A DNA stretch of 64,000 bases from Megachile rotundata (GCF_050947335.1 NW_027473314.1:4402001-4466000), one strand, 5' to 3'. Numbered from the stretch's first letter, positions 1 through 16,306 are shown. The notes: generated by a model not told the origin, from the letters alone. Numbers and translations are program-made.

Positions 1-235
1 ATCACGATCATACAATCACGATCATACAATCACGATCATACAATCACAATCATACAATCACAATCATACAATCGCAATATTACAATCGCAATCATACAAT
101 CGCAAAGTCACAATCACTATCATACAATCACAATCATACAATCAAAATCATACAATCACAATCATACAATCACAATCATACAATCACCATCATACAATCA
201 CAATCATACAATCATAATCATATAATCACACTCAT

Positions 236-249
236 TAAATTGCAATCAC
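236..249 (+). repeat. Diagnostic 'taaattgc' unit (HOR-A and flank marker)
   Basis: The variant unit taaattgcaatcac follows a unit ending cactcat. Copies start at 236, 852, 2433, 5149, 11491 and 18113, with a close relative (taaattgcaatcat) at 61891 and aaaattgcaatcat at 62185. It is absent from about 18.1 to 61.9 kb, where HOR-C and HOR-D dominate, and returns only in the right segment. That distribution makes it a useful marker of HOR-A-type and flank-type sequence. Confidence 0.85.
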
Positions 250-879
250 ACAATCGTAATCATACAAACACAATCATAAAATCGCAATCATACAATCGCA
301 ATGTCACAATCACAATCATACAATCACAATCATACAAACGCAATCATACAATCACAATCATATAATCACAATTATACAATCACAATCATACAATCACAAG
401 CATACAATCACAATCATACAATCACAATCATACAATCTCAATCATGCAATCCCAATCATACAATCAAAATCATATAATCACAATCATACAATCACAATCG
501 TACAATCACAATCATACAATCACAATCATACAATCACAATCATACAATCACAATCATACAATAAAAGTCATACAATAAAAGTCATACAATCACATTCATA
601 CAATGACAATCATACAATCACAATCATACAATCACAATCATACAAACACAATCATACAATCACAATCATACAATCCCAATCATACAATCCCAATCATTCA
701 ACCTCAATCATACAATCACAATCATACAATAACAATCATATAATCACAATCATACAATCACAATCATACAATCACCATCATACAATCACAATCATACAAT
801 CACCATCATACAATCACAATCATACAATCATAATCATATAATCACACTCATTAAATTGCAATCACACAATCGCAATCAT

Positions 880-892
880 CAAACACAATCAT
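880..892 (+). repeat. 13-bp unit: single phase slip of the array
   Basis: The unit here reads caaacacaatcat, one base short of the common variant acaaacacaatcat. Before it, unit starts fall at positions equal to 12 modulo 14 (12, 236, 852). After it they fall at 11 modulo 14 (893, 2433, 4421 and on to 63963). It is the only non-multiple-of-14 length change that I could detect. Confidence 0.88.
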
Positions 893-2950
893 ATAATCAC
901 AATTATACAATCACAATCATACAATCACAATCATATAATCACAATCATACAATCACAATCATACAATCACAATCATACAATCTCAATCATGCAATCACAA
1001 TCATACAATCAAAATCATATAATCACAATCATACAATCACAATCATACAATCACAATCATACAATCACAATCATAGAATCACAATCATACAATCACAATC
1101 ATACAATCACAATCATACAATCACACTCATACAATCACAATCATACAATCACAATCATACAATCACAATCATACAATCACAATCATACAATCACAATCAT
1201 ACAATAAAAGTCATACAATAAAAGTCATACAATCACATTCATACAATGACAATCATACAATCACAATCATACAATCACAATCATACAAACACAATCATAC
1301 AATCACAGTCATGCAATCACAATCACACAATCGCAATCATACAATCGCAATATCACAATCACTATCATACAATCACAATCATACAATCACAGTCATACAA
1401 TCACAATCATACAATCACAATCATACAATCACAATCATACAATCACAGTCATACAATCACAATCATACAATCGCAATCATACAATCGCAATGTCACAATC
1501 ACTATCGTACAATCACAATCATACAATCACAATCATACAATCACAATCATACAATCACAATCATACAATCACAATCATACAATCACAATCATACAATCAC
1601 AATCATACAATCACGACCATACAATCACGATCATACAATCACAATCATACAATCGCAATATTAGAATCGCAATCATACAACCACAATCATACAATTAAAA
1701 TCATACAATCACAATCATACAATGACAATCATACAATCACTATCATACAATCATAATCATACAATCACAATCATACAATCACAATCATACAATCACAATC
1801 ATATAATCACAGTCATACAATCGCAATATTACAATCGCAATCATACAATCACAAACATCCAATTAAAATCATACAATCACAATCATACAATGACAATCAT
1901 ACAATGACAATCATACAATGACAATCATACAATCACAATCATACAATCACAATCATACAATCACAATCATACAATCACAATCATACAATCACAATCATAC
2001 AATCACAATCATATAATCACAATCATGCAATCACAATCATACAATCGAAATCATACAATCACAATCATACAGTCGCAATCATGCAATGACAATCATACAA
2101 TCACAATCGTACAATCACAATCATACAAACACAATCATACAATCGCAATATTACAATCGCAATCATACAATCGCAAAGTCACAATCACTATCATACAATC
2201 ACAATCATACAATCGAAATCATACAATCACAATCATACAATCACAATCATACAATCCCAATCATACAATCCCAATCATTCAACCTCAATCATACAATCAC
2301 AATCATACAATCACAATCATATAATCACAATCATACAATCACAATCATACAATGACCATCATACAATCACAATCATACAATCACCATCATACAATCACAA
2401 TCATACAATCATAATCATATAATCACACTCATTAAATTGCAATCACACAATCGTAATCATACAAACACAATCATAAAATCGCAATCATACAATCGCAATG
2501 TCACAATCACAATCATACAATCACAATCATACAAACGCAATCATACAATCACAATCATATAATCACATTTATACAATCACAATCATACAATCACAAGCAT
2601 ACAATCACAATCATACAATCACAATCATACAATCACAATCATACAATCTCAATCATGCAATCCCAATCATACAATCAAAATCATATAATCACAATCATAC
2701 AATCACAATCGTACAATCACAATCATACAATCACAATCATACAATCACAATCATACAATCACAATCATACAATAAAAGTCATACAATAAAAGTCATACAA
2801 TCACATTCATACAATGACAATCATACAATCACAATCATACAATCACAATCATACAAACACAATCATACAATCACAGTCATGCAATCACATTCATACAATC
2901 GCAATCATACAATCGCAATATCTCAATCACTATCATACAATCACAATCAT

Positions 2951-2964
2951 ACAATCAGAGACAT
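2951..2964 (+). repeat. Diagnostic 'cagagac' unit of HOR-A
   Basis: The unit acaatcagagacat is a rare variant that I found only at 2951, 5667, 12009 and 18631, once in each full HOR-A. The spacings are 2,716, 6,342 and 6,622 bp, all multiples of 14. It is a single-copy-per-HOR tag that counts HOR-A copies. Confidence 0.88.
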
Positions 2965-4420
2965 ACAATCACAATCATACAATCACAATCATACAATCAC
3001 AATCATACAATCACAGTCATACAATCACAATCATACAATCGCAATCATACAATCGCAATGTCACAATCACTATCGTACAATCACAATCATACAATCACAA
3101 TCATACAATCACAATCATACAATCATAATCATACAATCACAATCATACAATCACAATCATACAATCACAATCATACAATCACAATCATATAATCACAGTC
3201 ATACAATCGCAATATTACAATCGCAATCATACAATCACAAACATCCAATTAAAATCATACAATCACAATCATACAATGACAATCATACAATCACAATCAT
3301 ACAATCACAATCATACAAACACAATCATACAATCACAGTCATGCAATCACAATCATACAATCGCAATCATACAATCGCAATATCACAATCACTATCATAC
3401 AATAACAATCATACAATCACGATCATACAATCACGATCATACAATCACGATCATACAATCGCGATCATACAATCACGATCACACAATCACGACCATACAA
3501 TCGCAATATTACAATCGCAATCATACAATCACAATCATACAATTAAAATCATACAATCACAATCATACAATGACAATCATACAATCACAATCATACAATC
3601 ATAATCATACAATCACCATCATACAATCACAATCATACAATCACAATCATATAATCACAGTCATACAATCGCAATATTACAATCGCAATCATACAATCAC
3701 AAACATCCAATTAAAATCATACAATCACAAGCATACAATGACAATCATACAATCACAATCATACAATCACAATCATACAATCACAATCATACAATCAGAA
3801 TCATACAATCACAATCATACAATCACAATCATATAATCACAATCATGCAATCACAATCATACAATCGAAATCATACAATCACAATCATACAGTCGCAATC
3901 ATGCAATGACAATCATACAATCACAATCATACAATTAAAATCATACAATCACAATCATACAATCACAATCATATAATCACAATCATGCAATCACAATCAT
4001 ACAATCACAATCATACAATCACAATCATACAATAAAAGTCATACAATCACAATCATACAATGACAATCATACAATCAAAATCATACAATCACAATCATAC
4101 AAACACAATCATACAATCACAGTCATGCAATCACAATCATACAATCGGAATCATACAATCGCAATATCACAATCACTATCATACAATAACAATCATACAA
4201 TCACAGTCATACAATCACAATCATACAATCACAATCATACAATCACAATCATACAATCACAGTCATACAATCACAATCACACAATCGCAATCATACAATC
4301 GCAATGTCACAATCACTATCGTACAATCACAATCATACAATCACAATCATACAATCACGATCATACAATCACGATCATACAATCACGATCATACAATCAC
4401 GATCATACAATCACAATCAT

Positions 4421-4434
4421 GGAACTATAATTAT
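4421..4434 (+). repeat. Diagnostic 'ggaactataattat' unit, first of 44 copies
   Basis: Starts: 4421, 7137, 8691, 9293, 10119, 10763, 13493, 15047, 16741, 17385, 20115, 21669, 23615, 24441, 25995, 26471, 27913, 29467, 30377, 31931, 32407, 33849, 35403, 36551, 37951, 38861, 40415, 42081, 43859, 44335, 46001, 47779, 48255, 49683, 51251, 53197, 54303, 55129, 56683, 58349, 60155, 60631, 62311 and 63445. The last two are the variants ggaaccataattat and ggaaccataatcat. In most copies the following units are acaaccacaatcat, acgatcacaatcat, acattcgcaatcat and acaaacacaatcat, but at 9293, 23615, 53197 and 54303 the array returns to acaatcac units soon after. The unit plus the next base contains the palindrome tataattata. 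It carries six substitutions relative to consensus and is the best landmark for ordering the array. Confidence 0.93.
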
Positions 4435-4854
4435 ACAACCACAATCATACGATCACAATCATACATTCGCAATCATACAAACACAATCATGAAATCTCAA
4501 TCATACAATCGCAATGTCACAATCACAATCATACAATCACAATCATACAAACGCAATCATACAATCACAATCATATAATCACAATCATACAATCACAATC
4601 ATTCAACCACAAGCATACAATCACAATCATACAATCACAATCATACAATCACAATCATGCAATCACAATCATACAATCACAATCATACAATAAAAGTCAT
4701 ACAATCACAATCATACAATGACAATCATACAATCACAATCATACAATCACGATCACACAATCACGATCATACAATCACGATCATAAAATCACGATCATAC
4801 AATCACGATCATACAATCACGATCATACAATCACAATCATACAATCACAATCAT

Positions 4855-7460
4855 ACAATCGCAATATTACAATCGCAATCATACAATCGCAAAGTCACAA
4901 TCACTATCATACAATCACAATCATACAATCGAAATCATACAATCACAATCATACAATCACAATCATACAATCCCAATCATACAATCCCAATCATTCAACC
5001 TCAATCATACAATCACAATCATACAATCACAATCATATAATCACAATCATACAATCACAATCATACAATGACCATCATACAATCACAATCATACAATCAC
5101 CATCATACAATCACAATCATACAATCATAATCATATAATCACACTCATTAAATTGCAATCACACAATCGTAATCATACAAACACAATCATAAAATCGCAA
5201 TCATACAATCGCAATGTCACAATCACAATCATACAATCACAATCATACAAACGCAATCATACAATCACAATCATATAATCACAATTATACAATCACAATC
5301 ATACAATCACAAGCATACAATCACAATCATACAATCACAATCATACAATCACAATCATACAATCTCAATCATGCAATCCCAATCATACAATCAAAATCAT
5401 ATAATCACAATCATACAATCACAATCGTACAATCACAATCATACAATCACAATCATACAATCACAATCATACAATCACAATCATACAATAAAAGTCATAC
5501 AATAAAAGTCATACAATCACATTCATACAATGACAATCATACAATCACAATCATACAATCACAATCATACAAACACAATCATACAATCACAGTCATGCAA
5601 TCACAATCATACAATCGCAATCATACAATCGCAATATCTCAATCACTATCATACAATCACAATCATACAATCAGAGACATACAATCACAATCATACAATC
5701 ACAATCATACAATCACAATCATACAATCACAGTCATACAATCACAATCATACAATCGCAATCATACAATCGCAATGTCACAATCACTATCGTACAATCAC
5801 AATCATACAATCACAATCATACAATCACAAACATACAATCATAATCATACAATCACAATCATACAATCACAATCATACAATCACAATCATACAATCACAA
5901 TCATATAATCACAGTCATACAATCGCAATATTACAATCGCAATCATACAATCACAAACATCCAATTAAAATCATACAATCACAATCATACAATGACAATC
6001 ATACAATCACAATCATACAATCACAATCATACAAACACAATCATACAATCACAGTCATGCAATCACAATCATACAATCGCAATCATACAATCGCAATATC
6101 ACAATCGCTATCATACAATAACAATTATACAATCACGATCATACAATCACGATCATACAATCACGATCATACAATCGCGATCATACAATCACGATCACAC
6201 AATCACGACCATACAATCGCAATATTACAATCGCAATCATACAATCACAATCATACAATTAAAATCATACAATCACAATCATACAATGACAATCATACAA
6301 TCACAATCATACAATCATAATCATACAATCACCATCATACAATCACAATCATACAATCACAATCATATAATCACAGTCATACAATCGCAATATTACAATC
6401 GCAATCATACAATCACAAACATCCAATTAAAATCATACAATCACAAGCATACAATGACAATCATACAATCACAATCATACAATCACAATCATACAATCAC
6501 AATCATACAATCAGAATCATACAATCACAATCATACAATCACAATCATATAATCACAATCATGCAATCACAATCATACAATCGAAATCATACAATCACAA
6601 TCATACAGTCGCAATCATGCAATGACAATCATACAATCACAATCATACAATTAAAATCATACAATCACAATCATACAATCACAATCATATAATCACAATC
6701 ATGCAATCACAATCATACAATCACAATCATACAATCACAATCATACAATAAAAGTCATACAATCACAATCATACAATGACAATCATACAATCAAAATCAT
6801 ACAATCACAATCATACAAACACAATCATACAATCACAGTCATGCAATCACAATCATACAATCGGAATCATACAATCGCAATATCACAATCACTATCATAC
6901 AATAACAACCATACAATCACAGTCATACAATCACAATCATACAATCACAATCATACAATCACAATCATACAATCACAGTCATACAATCACAATCACACAA
7001 TCGCAATCATACAATCGCAATGTCACAATCACTATCGTACAATCACAATCATACAATCACAATCATACAATCACGATCATACAATCACGATCATACAATC
7101 ACGATCATACAATCACGATCATACAATCACAATCATGGAACTATAATTATACAACCACAATCATACGATCACAATCATACATTCGCAATCATACAAACAC
7201 AATCATGAAATCTCAATCATACAATCGCAATGTCACAATCACAATCATACAATCACAATCATACAAACGCAATCATACAATCACAATCATATAATCACAA
7301 TCATACAATCACAATCATTCAACCACAAGCATACAATCACAATCATACAATCACAATCATACAATCACAATCATGCAATCACAATCATACAATCACAATC
7401 ATACAATAAAAGTCATACAATCACAATCATACAATGACAATCATACAATCACAATCATAC
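4855..7460 (+). repeat. HOR-A copy 2 (about 2.6 kb shared with copy 1)
   Basis: This matches 2139-4744 unit for unit, with scattered substitutions such as cgctatcat near 6107. The match stops at 7461, where copy 1 continues into a cgatcac run and this copy continues with acaatcac and acaaacac units. From about 4421 the sequence also matches 10763 onward (offset 6,342 bp, later 6,356 bp), so it doubles as the upstream partial copy of the larger HOR-B. Confidence 0.85.
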
Positions 7461-9698
7461 AATCACAATCATACAAACACAATCATACAATCACAGTCAT
7501 GCAATCACAATCATACAATCGCAATCATACAATCGCAATATCACAATCACTATCATACAATAACAATCATACAATCACGATCACACAATCACGATCATAC
7601 AATCACGATCATACAATCACGATCATACAATCACGATCACACAATCACGATCATACAATCGCAATATTACAATCGCAATCATACAATCACAATCATACAA
7701 TTGAAATCATACAATCACAATCATACAATGACAATCATACAATCACAATCATACAATCATAATCATACAATCACCATCATACAACCACAATCATACAATC
7801 ACAATCATACAATCGCAATCATACAATCACAATCATACAATCACAATCATATAATCACAATCATGCAATCACAATCATACAATCACAATCATATAATCAC
7901 AATCATGCAATCACAATCATACAATCGAAATCATACAATCACAATCATACAGTCGCAGTCATGCAATGACAATCATACAATCACAATCATACAATTAAAA
8001 TCATACAATCACAATCATACAATCACAATCATATAATCACAATCATGCAATCACAATCATACAATCACAATCATACAATCACAATCATACAATAAAAGTC
8101 ATACAATCACAATCATACAATGACAATCATACAATCAAAATCATACAATCACAATCATACAAACACAATCATACAATCACAGTCTTGCAATCACAATCAT
8201 ACAATCACAATCATACAATCGCAATCATACAATCGCAATCATACAATCGCAATGTCACAATCACTATCGTACAATCACAATCATACAATCACAATCATAC
8301 AATCACGATCATACAATCACGATCATACAATCACGATCATACAATCACGATCATACAATCACAATCATACAATCACAATCATACAATCGCAATATTACAA
8401 TCGCAATCATACAATCGCAATGTCAGAATCATTATCATACAGTCACAATCATACAATCACAATCATACAATCCCAATCATTCAATCTCAATCATACAATC
8501 ACAATCATATAATCACAATCATACAATCACAATCATACAATCACCATCATACAATCACCATCATACAATCACCATCATACAATCACAATCACACAATCAA
8601 AATCATATAATCACAATCATACAATCTGAATCATGCAATTACAATCATACGATCATAATCATGCAAGAACAATCATACAATCACAATCATGGAACTATAA
8701 TTATACAACCACAATCATACGATCACAATCATACATTCGCAATCATACAAACACAATCATAAAATCTCAATCATACAATCGCAATGTCACAATCACAATC
8801 ATACAACCACAATCATACAATCACAATCATACAATCGCAATCATACAATCACAATCATACAATCACAATCATACAATCACAGTCATACAATCACAATCAC
8901 ACAATCGCAATCATACAATCGCAATGTCACAATCACTACCGTACAATCACAATCATACAATCACAATCATACAATCACGATCATACAATCACGATCATAC
9001 AATCACGATCATACAATCACAATCATACAATCACAATCATACAATCGCAATATTACAATCGCAATCATACAATCGCAATGTCACAATCATTATCATACAG
9101 TCACAATCATACAATCACAATCATACAATCCCAATCATTCAATCTCAATCATACAATCACAATCATATAATCACAATCATACAATCACAATCATACAATC
9201 ACCATCATACAATCACCATCATACAATCACCATCATACAATCACAATCACACAACCAAAATCATATAATCACAATCATACAATCACAATCATGGAACTAT
9301 AATTATACAACCACAATCATACAATCACAATCATGCAATCACAATCATACAATCACAATCATACTATAAAAGTCATACAATCACAATCATACAATGACAA
9401 TCATACAATCACAATCATACAATCACAATCATACAAACACAATCATACAATCACAGTCATGCAATCACAATCATACAATCGCAATCATACAATCGCAATA
9501 TCACAATCACTATCATACAATAACAATCATACAATCACGATCATACAATCACGATCATACAATCACGATCATACAATCACGATCATACAATCACGATCAC
9601 ACAATCACGACCATACAATCGCAATATTACAATCGCAATCATACAATCACAATCATACAATTAAAATCATACAATTAAAATCATACAATCACAATCAT
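7461..9698 (+). repeat. Mixed segment: HOR-B-like start, then a shorter ggaact-bearing module
   Basis: Up to about 8790 this matches 13817-15146 (offset 6,356 bp), including ggaact at 8691, 111 units after the one at 7137. After that it departs: ggaact recurs at 9293 after only 43 units, and the stretch 8910-9698 reappears near 23232-24020 (offset 14,322 bp, 1,023 units). It is a junction between HOR types. No gene is present. Confidence 0.75.
8635..8690 (+). repeat. 'gcaagaac' cassette preceding a ggaact unit
   Basis: Units gcaattacaatcat, acgatcataatcat, gcaagaacaatcat and one consensus unit precede ggaact at 8691, with gcaagaac at 8663. The gcaagaac unit recurs 28 bp before ggaact at 15019, 21641, 25967, 26443, 29439, 31903, 32379, 35375, 37923, 40387, 43831, 44307, 47751, 48227, 51223, 56655, 60127 and 60603, and in diverged surroundings at 62283 and 63417. 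A copy at 37307 lacks the ggaact unit. The remaining ggaact copies follow either runs of cgatcat units or consensus-like units, so the marker occurs in more than one context. Confidence 0.87.
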
Positions 9699-12600
9699 AC
9701 AATCACAATCATACAATCACAATCATACAATAAAAGTCATACAATCACAATCATACAATGACAATCATACAATCAAAATCATACAATCACAATCATACAA
9801 ACACAATCATACAATCACAGTCATGCAATCACAATCATACAATCGCAATCATACAATCGCAATATCACAATCACTATCATACAATAACAATCATACAATC
9901 ACAGTCATACAATCACAATCATACAATCACAATCATACAATCACAATCATACAATCACAGTCATACAATCACAATCACAAAATCGCAATCATACAATCGC
10001 AATGTCACAATCACTATCGTACAATCACAATCATACAATCACAATCATACAATCACGATCATACAATCACGATCATACAATCACGATCATACAATCACGA
10101 TCATACAATCACAATCATGGAACTATAATTATACAACCACAATCATACGATCACAATCATACATTCGCAATCATACAAACACAATCATAAAATCTCAATC
10201 ATACAATCGCAATGTCACAATCACAATCATACAATCACAATCATACAAACGCAATCATACAATCACAATCATATAATCACAATCATACAATCACAATCAT
10301 TCAACCACAAGCATACAATCACAATCATACAATCACAATCATACAATCACAATCATGCAATCACAATCATACAATCACAATCATACAATAAAAGTCATAC
10401 AATCACAATCATACAATGACAATCATACAATCACAATCATACAATCACAATCATACAAACACAATCATACAATCACAGTCATGCAATCACAATCATACAA
10501 TCGCAATCATACAATCGCAATATCACAATCACTATCATACAATAACAATCATACAATCACGGTCACACAATCACGATCATACAATCACGATCATACAATC
10601 ACGATCATACAATCACGATCACACAATCACGATCATACAATCGCAATATTACAATCGCAATCATACAATCACAATCATACAATCACAATCATACAATCAC
10701 GATCATACAATCACGATCATACAATCACGATCATACAATCACGATCATACAATCACAATCATGGAACTATAATTATACAACCACAATCATACGATCACAA
10801 TCATACATTCGCAATCATACGAACACAATCATGAAATCTCAATCATACAATCGCAATGTCACAATCACAATCATACAATCACAATCATACAAACGCAATC
10901 ATACAATCACAATCATATAATCACAATCATACAATCACAATCATTCAACCACAAGCATACAATCACAATCATACAATCACAATCATACAATCACAATCAT
11001 GCAATCACAATCATACAATCACAATCATACAATAAAAGTCATACAATCACAATCATACAATGACAATCATACAATCACAATCATACAATCACGATCACAC
11101 AATCACGATCATACAATCACGATCATAAAATCACGATCATACAATCACGATCATACAATCACGATCATACAATCACAATCATACAATCACAATCATACAA
11201 TCGCAATATTACAATCGCAATCATACAATCGCAAAGTCACAATCACTATCATACAATCACAATCATACAATCGAAATCATACAATCACAATCATACAATC
11301 ACAATCATACAATCCCAATCATACAATCCCAATCATTCAACCTCAATCATACAATCACAATCATACAATCACAATCATATAATCACAATCATACAATCAC
11401 AATCATACAATGACCATCATACAATCACAATCATACAATCACCATCATACAATCACAATCATGAAATCATAATCATATAATCACACTCATTAAATTGCAA
11501 TCACACAATCGTAATCATACAAACACAATCATAAAATCGCAATCATACAATCGCAATGTCACAATCACAATCATACAATCACAATCATACAAACGCAATC
11601 ATACAATCACAATCATATAATCACAATTATACAATCACAATCATACAATCACAAGCATACAATCACAATCATACAATCACAATCATACAATCACAATCAT
11701 ACAATCTCAATCATGCAATCCCAATCATACAATCAAAATCATATAATCACAATCATACAATCACAATCGTACAATCACAATCATACAATCACAATCATAC
11801 AATCACAATCATACAATCACAATCATACAATAAAAGTCATACAATAAAAGTCATACAATCACATTCATACAATGACAATCATACAATCACAATCATACAA
11901 TCACAATCATACAAACACAATCATACAATCACAGTCATGCAATCACAATCATACAATCGCAATCATACAATCGCAATATCTCAATCACTATCATACAATC
12001 ACAATCATACAATCAGAGACATACAATCACAATCATACAATCACAATCATACAATCACAATCATACAATCACAGTCATACAATCACAATCATACAATCGC
12101 AATCATACAATCGCAATGTCACAATCACTATCGTACAATCACAATCACACAATCACAATCATACAATCACAATCATACAATCATAATCATACAATCACAA
12201 TCATACAATCACAATCATACAATCACAATCATACAATCACAATCATATAATCACAGTCATACAATCGCAATATTACAATCGCAATCATACAATCACAAAC
12301 ATCCAATTAAAATCATACAATCACAATCATACAATGACAATCATACAATCACAATCATACAATCACAATCATACAAACACAATCAAACAATCACAGTCAT
12401 GCAATCACAATCATACAATCGCAATCATACAATCGCAATATCACAATCACTATCATACAATAACAATCATACAATCACGATCATACAATCACGATCATAC
12501 AATCACGATCATACAATCGCGATCATACAATCACGATCACACAATCACGACCATACAATCGCAATATTACAATCGCAATCATACAATCACAATCATACAA

Positions 12601-15600
12601 TTAAAATCATACAATCACAATCATACAATGACAATCATACAATCACAATCATACAATCATAATCATACAATCACCATCATACAATCACAATCATACAATC
12701 ACAATCATATAATCACAGTCATACAATCGCAATATTACAATCGCAATCATACAATCACAAACATCCAATTAAAATCATACAATCACAAGCATACAATGAC
12801 AATCATACAATCACAATCATACAATCACAATCATACAATCACAATCATACAATCAGAATCATACAATCACAATCATACAATCACAATCATATAATCACAA
12901 TCATGCAATCACAATCATACAATCGAAATCATACAATCACAATCATACAGTCGCAATCATGCAATGACAATCATACAATCACAATCATACAATTAAAATC
13001 ATACAATCACAATCATACAATCACAATCATATAATCACAATCATGCAATCACAATCATACAATCACAATCATACAATCACAATCATACAATCACAATCAT
13101 ACAATAAAAGTCATACAATCACAATCATACAATGACAATCATACAATCAAAATCATACAATCACAATCATACAAACACAATCATACAATCACAGTCATGC
13201 AATCACAATCATACAATCGGAATCATACAATCGCAATATCACAATCACTATCATACAATAACAATCATACAATCACAGTCATACAATCACAATCATACAA
13301 TCACAATCATACAATCACAATCATACAATCACAGTCATACAATCACAATCACACAATCGCAATCATACAATCGCAATGTCACAATCACTATCGTACAATC
13401 ACAATCATACAATCACAATCATACAATCACGATCATACAATCACGATCATACAATCACGATCATACAATCACGATCATACAATCACAATCATGGAACTAT
13501 AATTATACAACCACAATCATACGATCACAATCATACATTCGCAATCATACAAACACAATCATGAAATCTCAATCATACAATCGCAATGTCACAATCACAA
13601 TCATACAATCACAATCATACAAACGCAATCATACAATCACAATCATATAATCACAATCATACAATCACAATCATTCAACCACAAGCATACAATCACAATC
13701 ATACAATCACAATCATACAATCACAATCATGCAATCACAATCATACAATCACAATCATACAATAAAAGTCATACAATCACAATCATACAATGACAATCAT
13801 ACAATCACAATCATACAATCACAATCATACAAACACAATCATACAATCACAGTCATGCAATCACAATCATACAATCGCAATCATACAATCGCAATATCAC
13901 AATCACTATCATACAATAACAATCATACAATCACGATCACACAATCACGATCATACAATCACGATCATACAATCACGATCATACAATCACGATCACACAA
14001 TCACGATCATACAATCGCAATATTACAATCGCAATCATACAATCACAATCATACAATTAAAATCATACAATCACAATCATACAATGACAATCATACAATC
14101 ACAATCATACAATCATAATCATACAATCACCATCATACAACCACAATCATACAATCACAATCATACAATCGCAATCATACAATCACAATCATACAATCAC
14201 AATCATATAATCACAATCATGCAATCACAATCATACAATCACAATCATATAATCACAATCATGCAATCACAATCATACAATCGAAATCATACAATCACAA
14301 TCATACAGTCGCAGTCATGCAATGACAATCATACAATCACAATCATACAATTAAAATCATACAATCACAATCATACAATCACAATCATATAATCACAATC
14401 ATGCAATCACAATCATACAATCACAATCATACAATCAGAATCATACAATAAAAGTCATACAATCACAATCATACAATGACAATCATACAATCAAAATCAT
14501 ACAATCACAATCATACAAACACAATCATACAATCACAGTCATGCAATCACAATCATACAATCACAATCATACAATCGCAATCATACAATCGCAATCATAC
14601 AATCGCAATGTCACAATCACTATCGTACAATCACAATCATACAATCACAATCATACAATCACGATCATACAATCACGATCATACAATCACGATCATACAA
14701 TCACGATCATACAATCACAATCATACAATCACAATCATACAATCGCAATATTACAATCGCAATCATACAATCGCAATGTCACAATCATTATCATACAGTC
14801 ACAATCATACAATCACAATCATACAATCCCAATCATTCAATCTCAATCATACAATCACAATCATATAATCACAATCATACAATCACAATCATACAATCAC
14901 CATCATACAATCACCATCATACAATCACCATCATACAATCACAATCACACAATCAAAATCATATAATCACAATCATACAATCTGAATCATGCAATTACAA
15001 TCATACGATCATAATCATGCAAGAACAATCATACAATCACAATCATGGAACTATAATTATACAACCACAATCATACGATCACAATCATACATTCGCAATC
15101 ATACAAACACAATCATAAAATCTCAATCATACAATCGCAATGTCACAATCACAATCATACAATCACAATCATACAAACGCAATCATACAATCACAATCAT
15201 ATAATCACAATCATACAATCACAATCATTCAACCACAAGCATACAATCACAATCATACAATCACAATCATACAATCACAATCATACAATCTCAATCATGC
15301 AATCACAATCATACAATCAAAATCATACAACCACAATCATACAATCACAATCATACAATCACAATCATACAATCACAGTCATACAATCACAATCATACAA
15401 TCACAATCATACAATCACAATCATACAATTAAAATCATACAATCACAATCATACAATGACAATCATACAATGACAATCATACAATCACAATCATACAATC
15501 ACAATCATACAATCACAATCATATAATCACAATCATGCAATCACAGTCATACAATCACTATCATACAATAACAATCATACAATCACGATCATACAATCAC

Positions 15601-16306
15601 GATCATACAATCACGATCATACAATCACGATCATACAATCACGATCATACAATCACGATCACACAATCACGATCATACAATCGCAATATTACAATCGCAA
15701 TCATACAATCACAATCATACAATTAAAATCATACAATCACAATCATACAATGACAATCATACAATCACAATCATACAATCACAATCATATAATCACAATC
15801 ATGCAATCACAATCATACAATCGAAATCATACAATCACAATCATACAGTCGCAATCATGCAATGACAATCATACAATCACAATCATACAATTAAAATCAT
15901 ACAATCATAATCATACAATCACCATCATACAATCACAATCATACAATCACAATCATATAATCACAGTCATACAATCGCAATATTACAATCGCAATCATAC
16001 AATCACAAACATCCAATTAAAATCATACAATCACAATCATACAATGACAATCATACAATCACAATCATACAATCACAATCATACAATCACAATCATACAA
16101 TCAGAATCATACAATCACAATCATACAATCACAATCATATAATCACAATCATGCAATCACAATCATACAATCGAAATCATACAATCACAATCATACAGTC
16201 GCAATCATGCAATGACAATCATACAATCACAATCATACAATTAAAATCATACAATCACAATCATACAATCACAATCATACAATCACAATCATGCAATCAC
16301 AATCAT
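9699..16306 (+). repeat. HOR-B copy 1 (6,608 bp, 472 units)
   Basis: This matches 16307-22928. The offset is 6,608 bp at the left (acaataaaagtcat at 9727 and 16335) and 6,622 bp after one extra cgatcat unit near 16,690. The ggaact order within it (10119, 10763, 13493, 15047) repeats at 16741, 17385, 20115 and 21669. A complete HOR-A with taaattgc (11491) and cagagac (12009) is nested inside. The few differences I noticed include acaatcaaacaatc near 12384 against the usual form in copy 2, suggesting a recent duplication. Confidence 0.87.

Larger units (their letters stand above)
1..2138 (+). repeat. Left segment: rearranged, truncated HOR-A-like pieces
   Basis: This segment uses the same variant units as HOR-A but in shortened, rearranged order. 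The diagnostic unit taaattgcaatcac occurs at 236 and 852, 616 bp (44 units) apart, then at 2433. Bases from 68 onward resemble those from 4855. The double unit acaataaaagtcat occurs near 561 and near 1202, as it does later inside HOR-A. No ggaact unit is present. It holds the only detected break in the 14-bp period (880-892). I read it as an older or edge-like part of the array; it is not a gene, although long + strand frames are open. Confidence 0.8.
2139..4854 (+). repeat. HOR-A copy 1 (2,716 bp, 194 units)
   Basis: This begins at a unit acaatcgcaatatt and is repeated 2,716 bp downstream. Internal landmarks recur at exactly that spacing: taaattgc at 2433 and 5149, acaatcagagacat at 2951 and 5667, and ggaact at 4421 and 7137. 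The last 110 bp (4745-4854), with acaatcacgatcac and cgatcat units, are not shared by copy 2, which departs at 7461. The 368-codon open frame at 2498-3604 lies inside and is a by-product of the stop-free unit. Confidence 0.88.

Noticed and set aside
4426..4435. tataattata as a promoter
   Set aside because: It resembles a TATA element but is part of a repeated satellite unit with no gene downstream; kept only as a structural observation.
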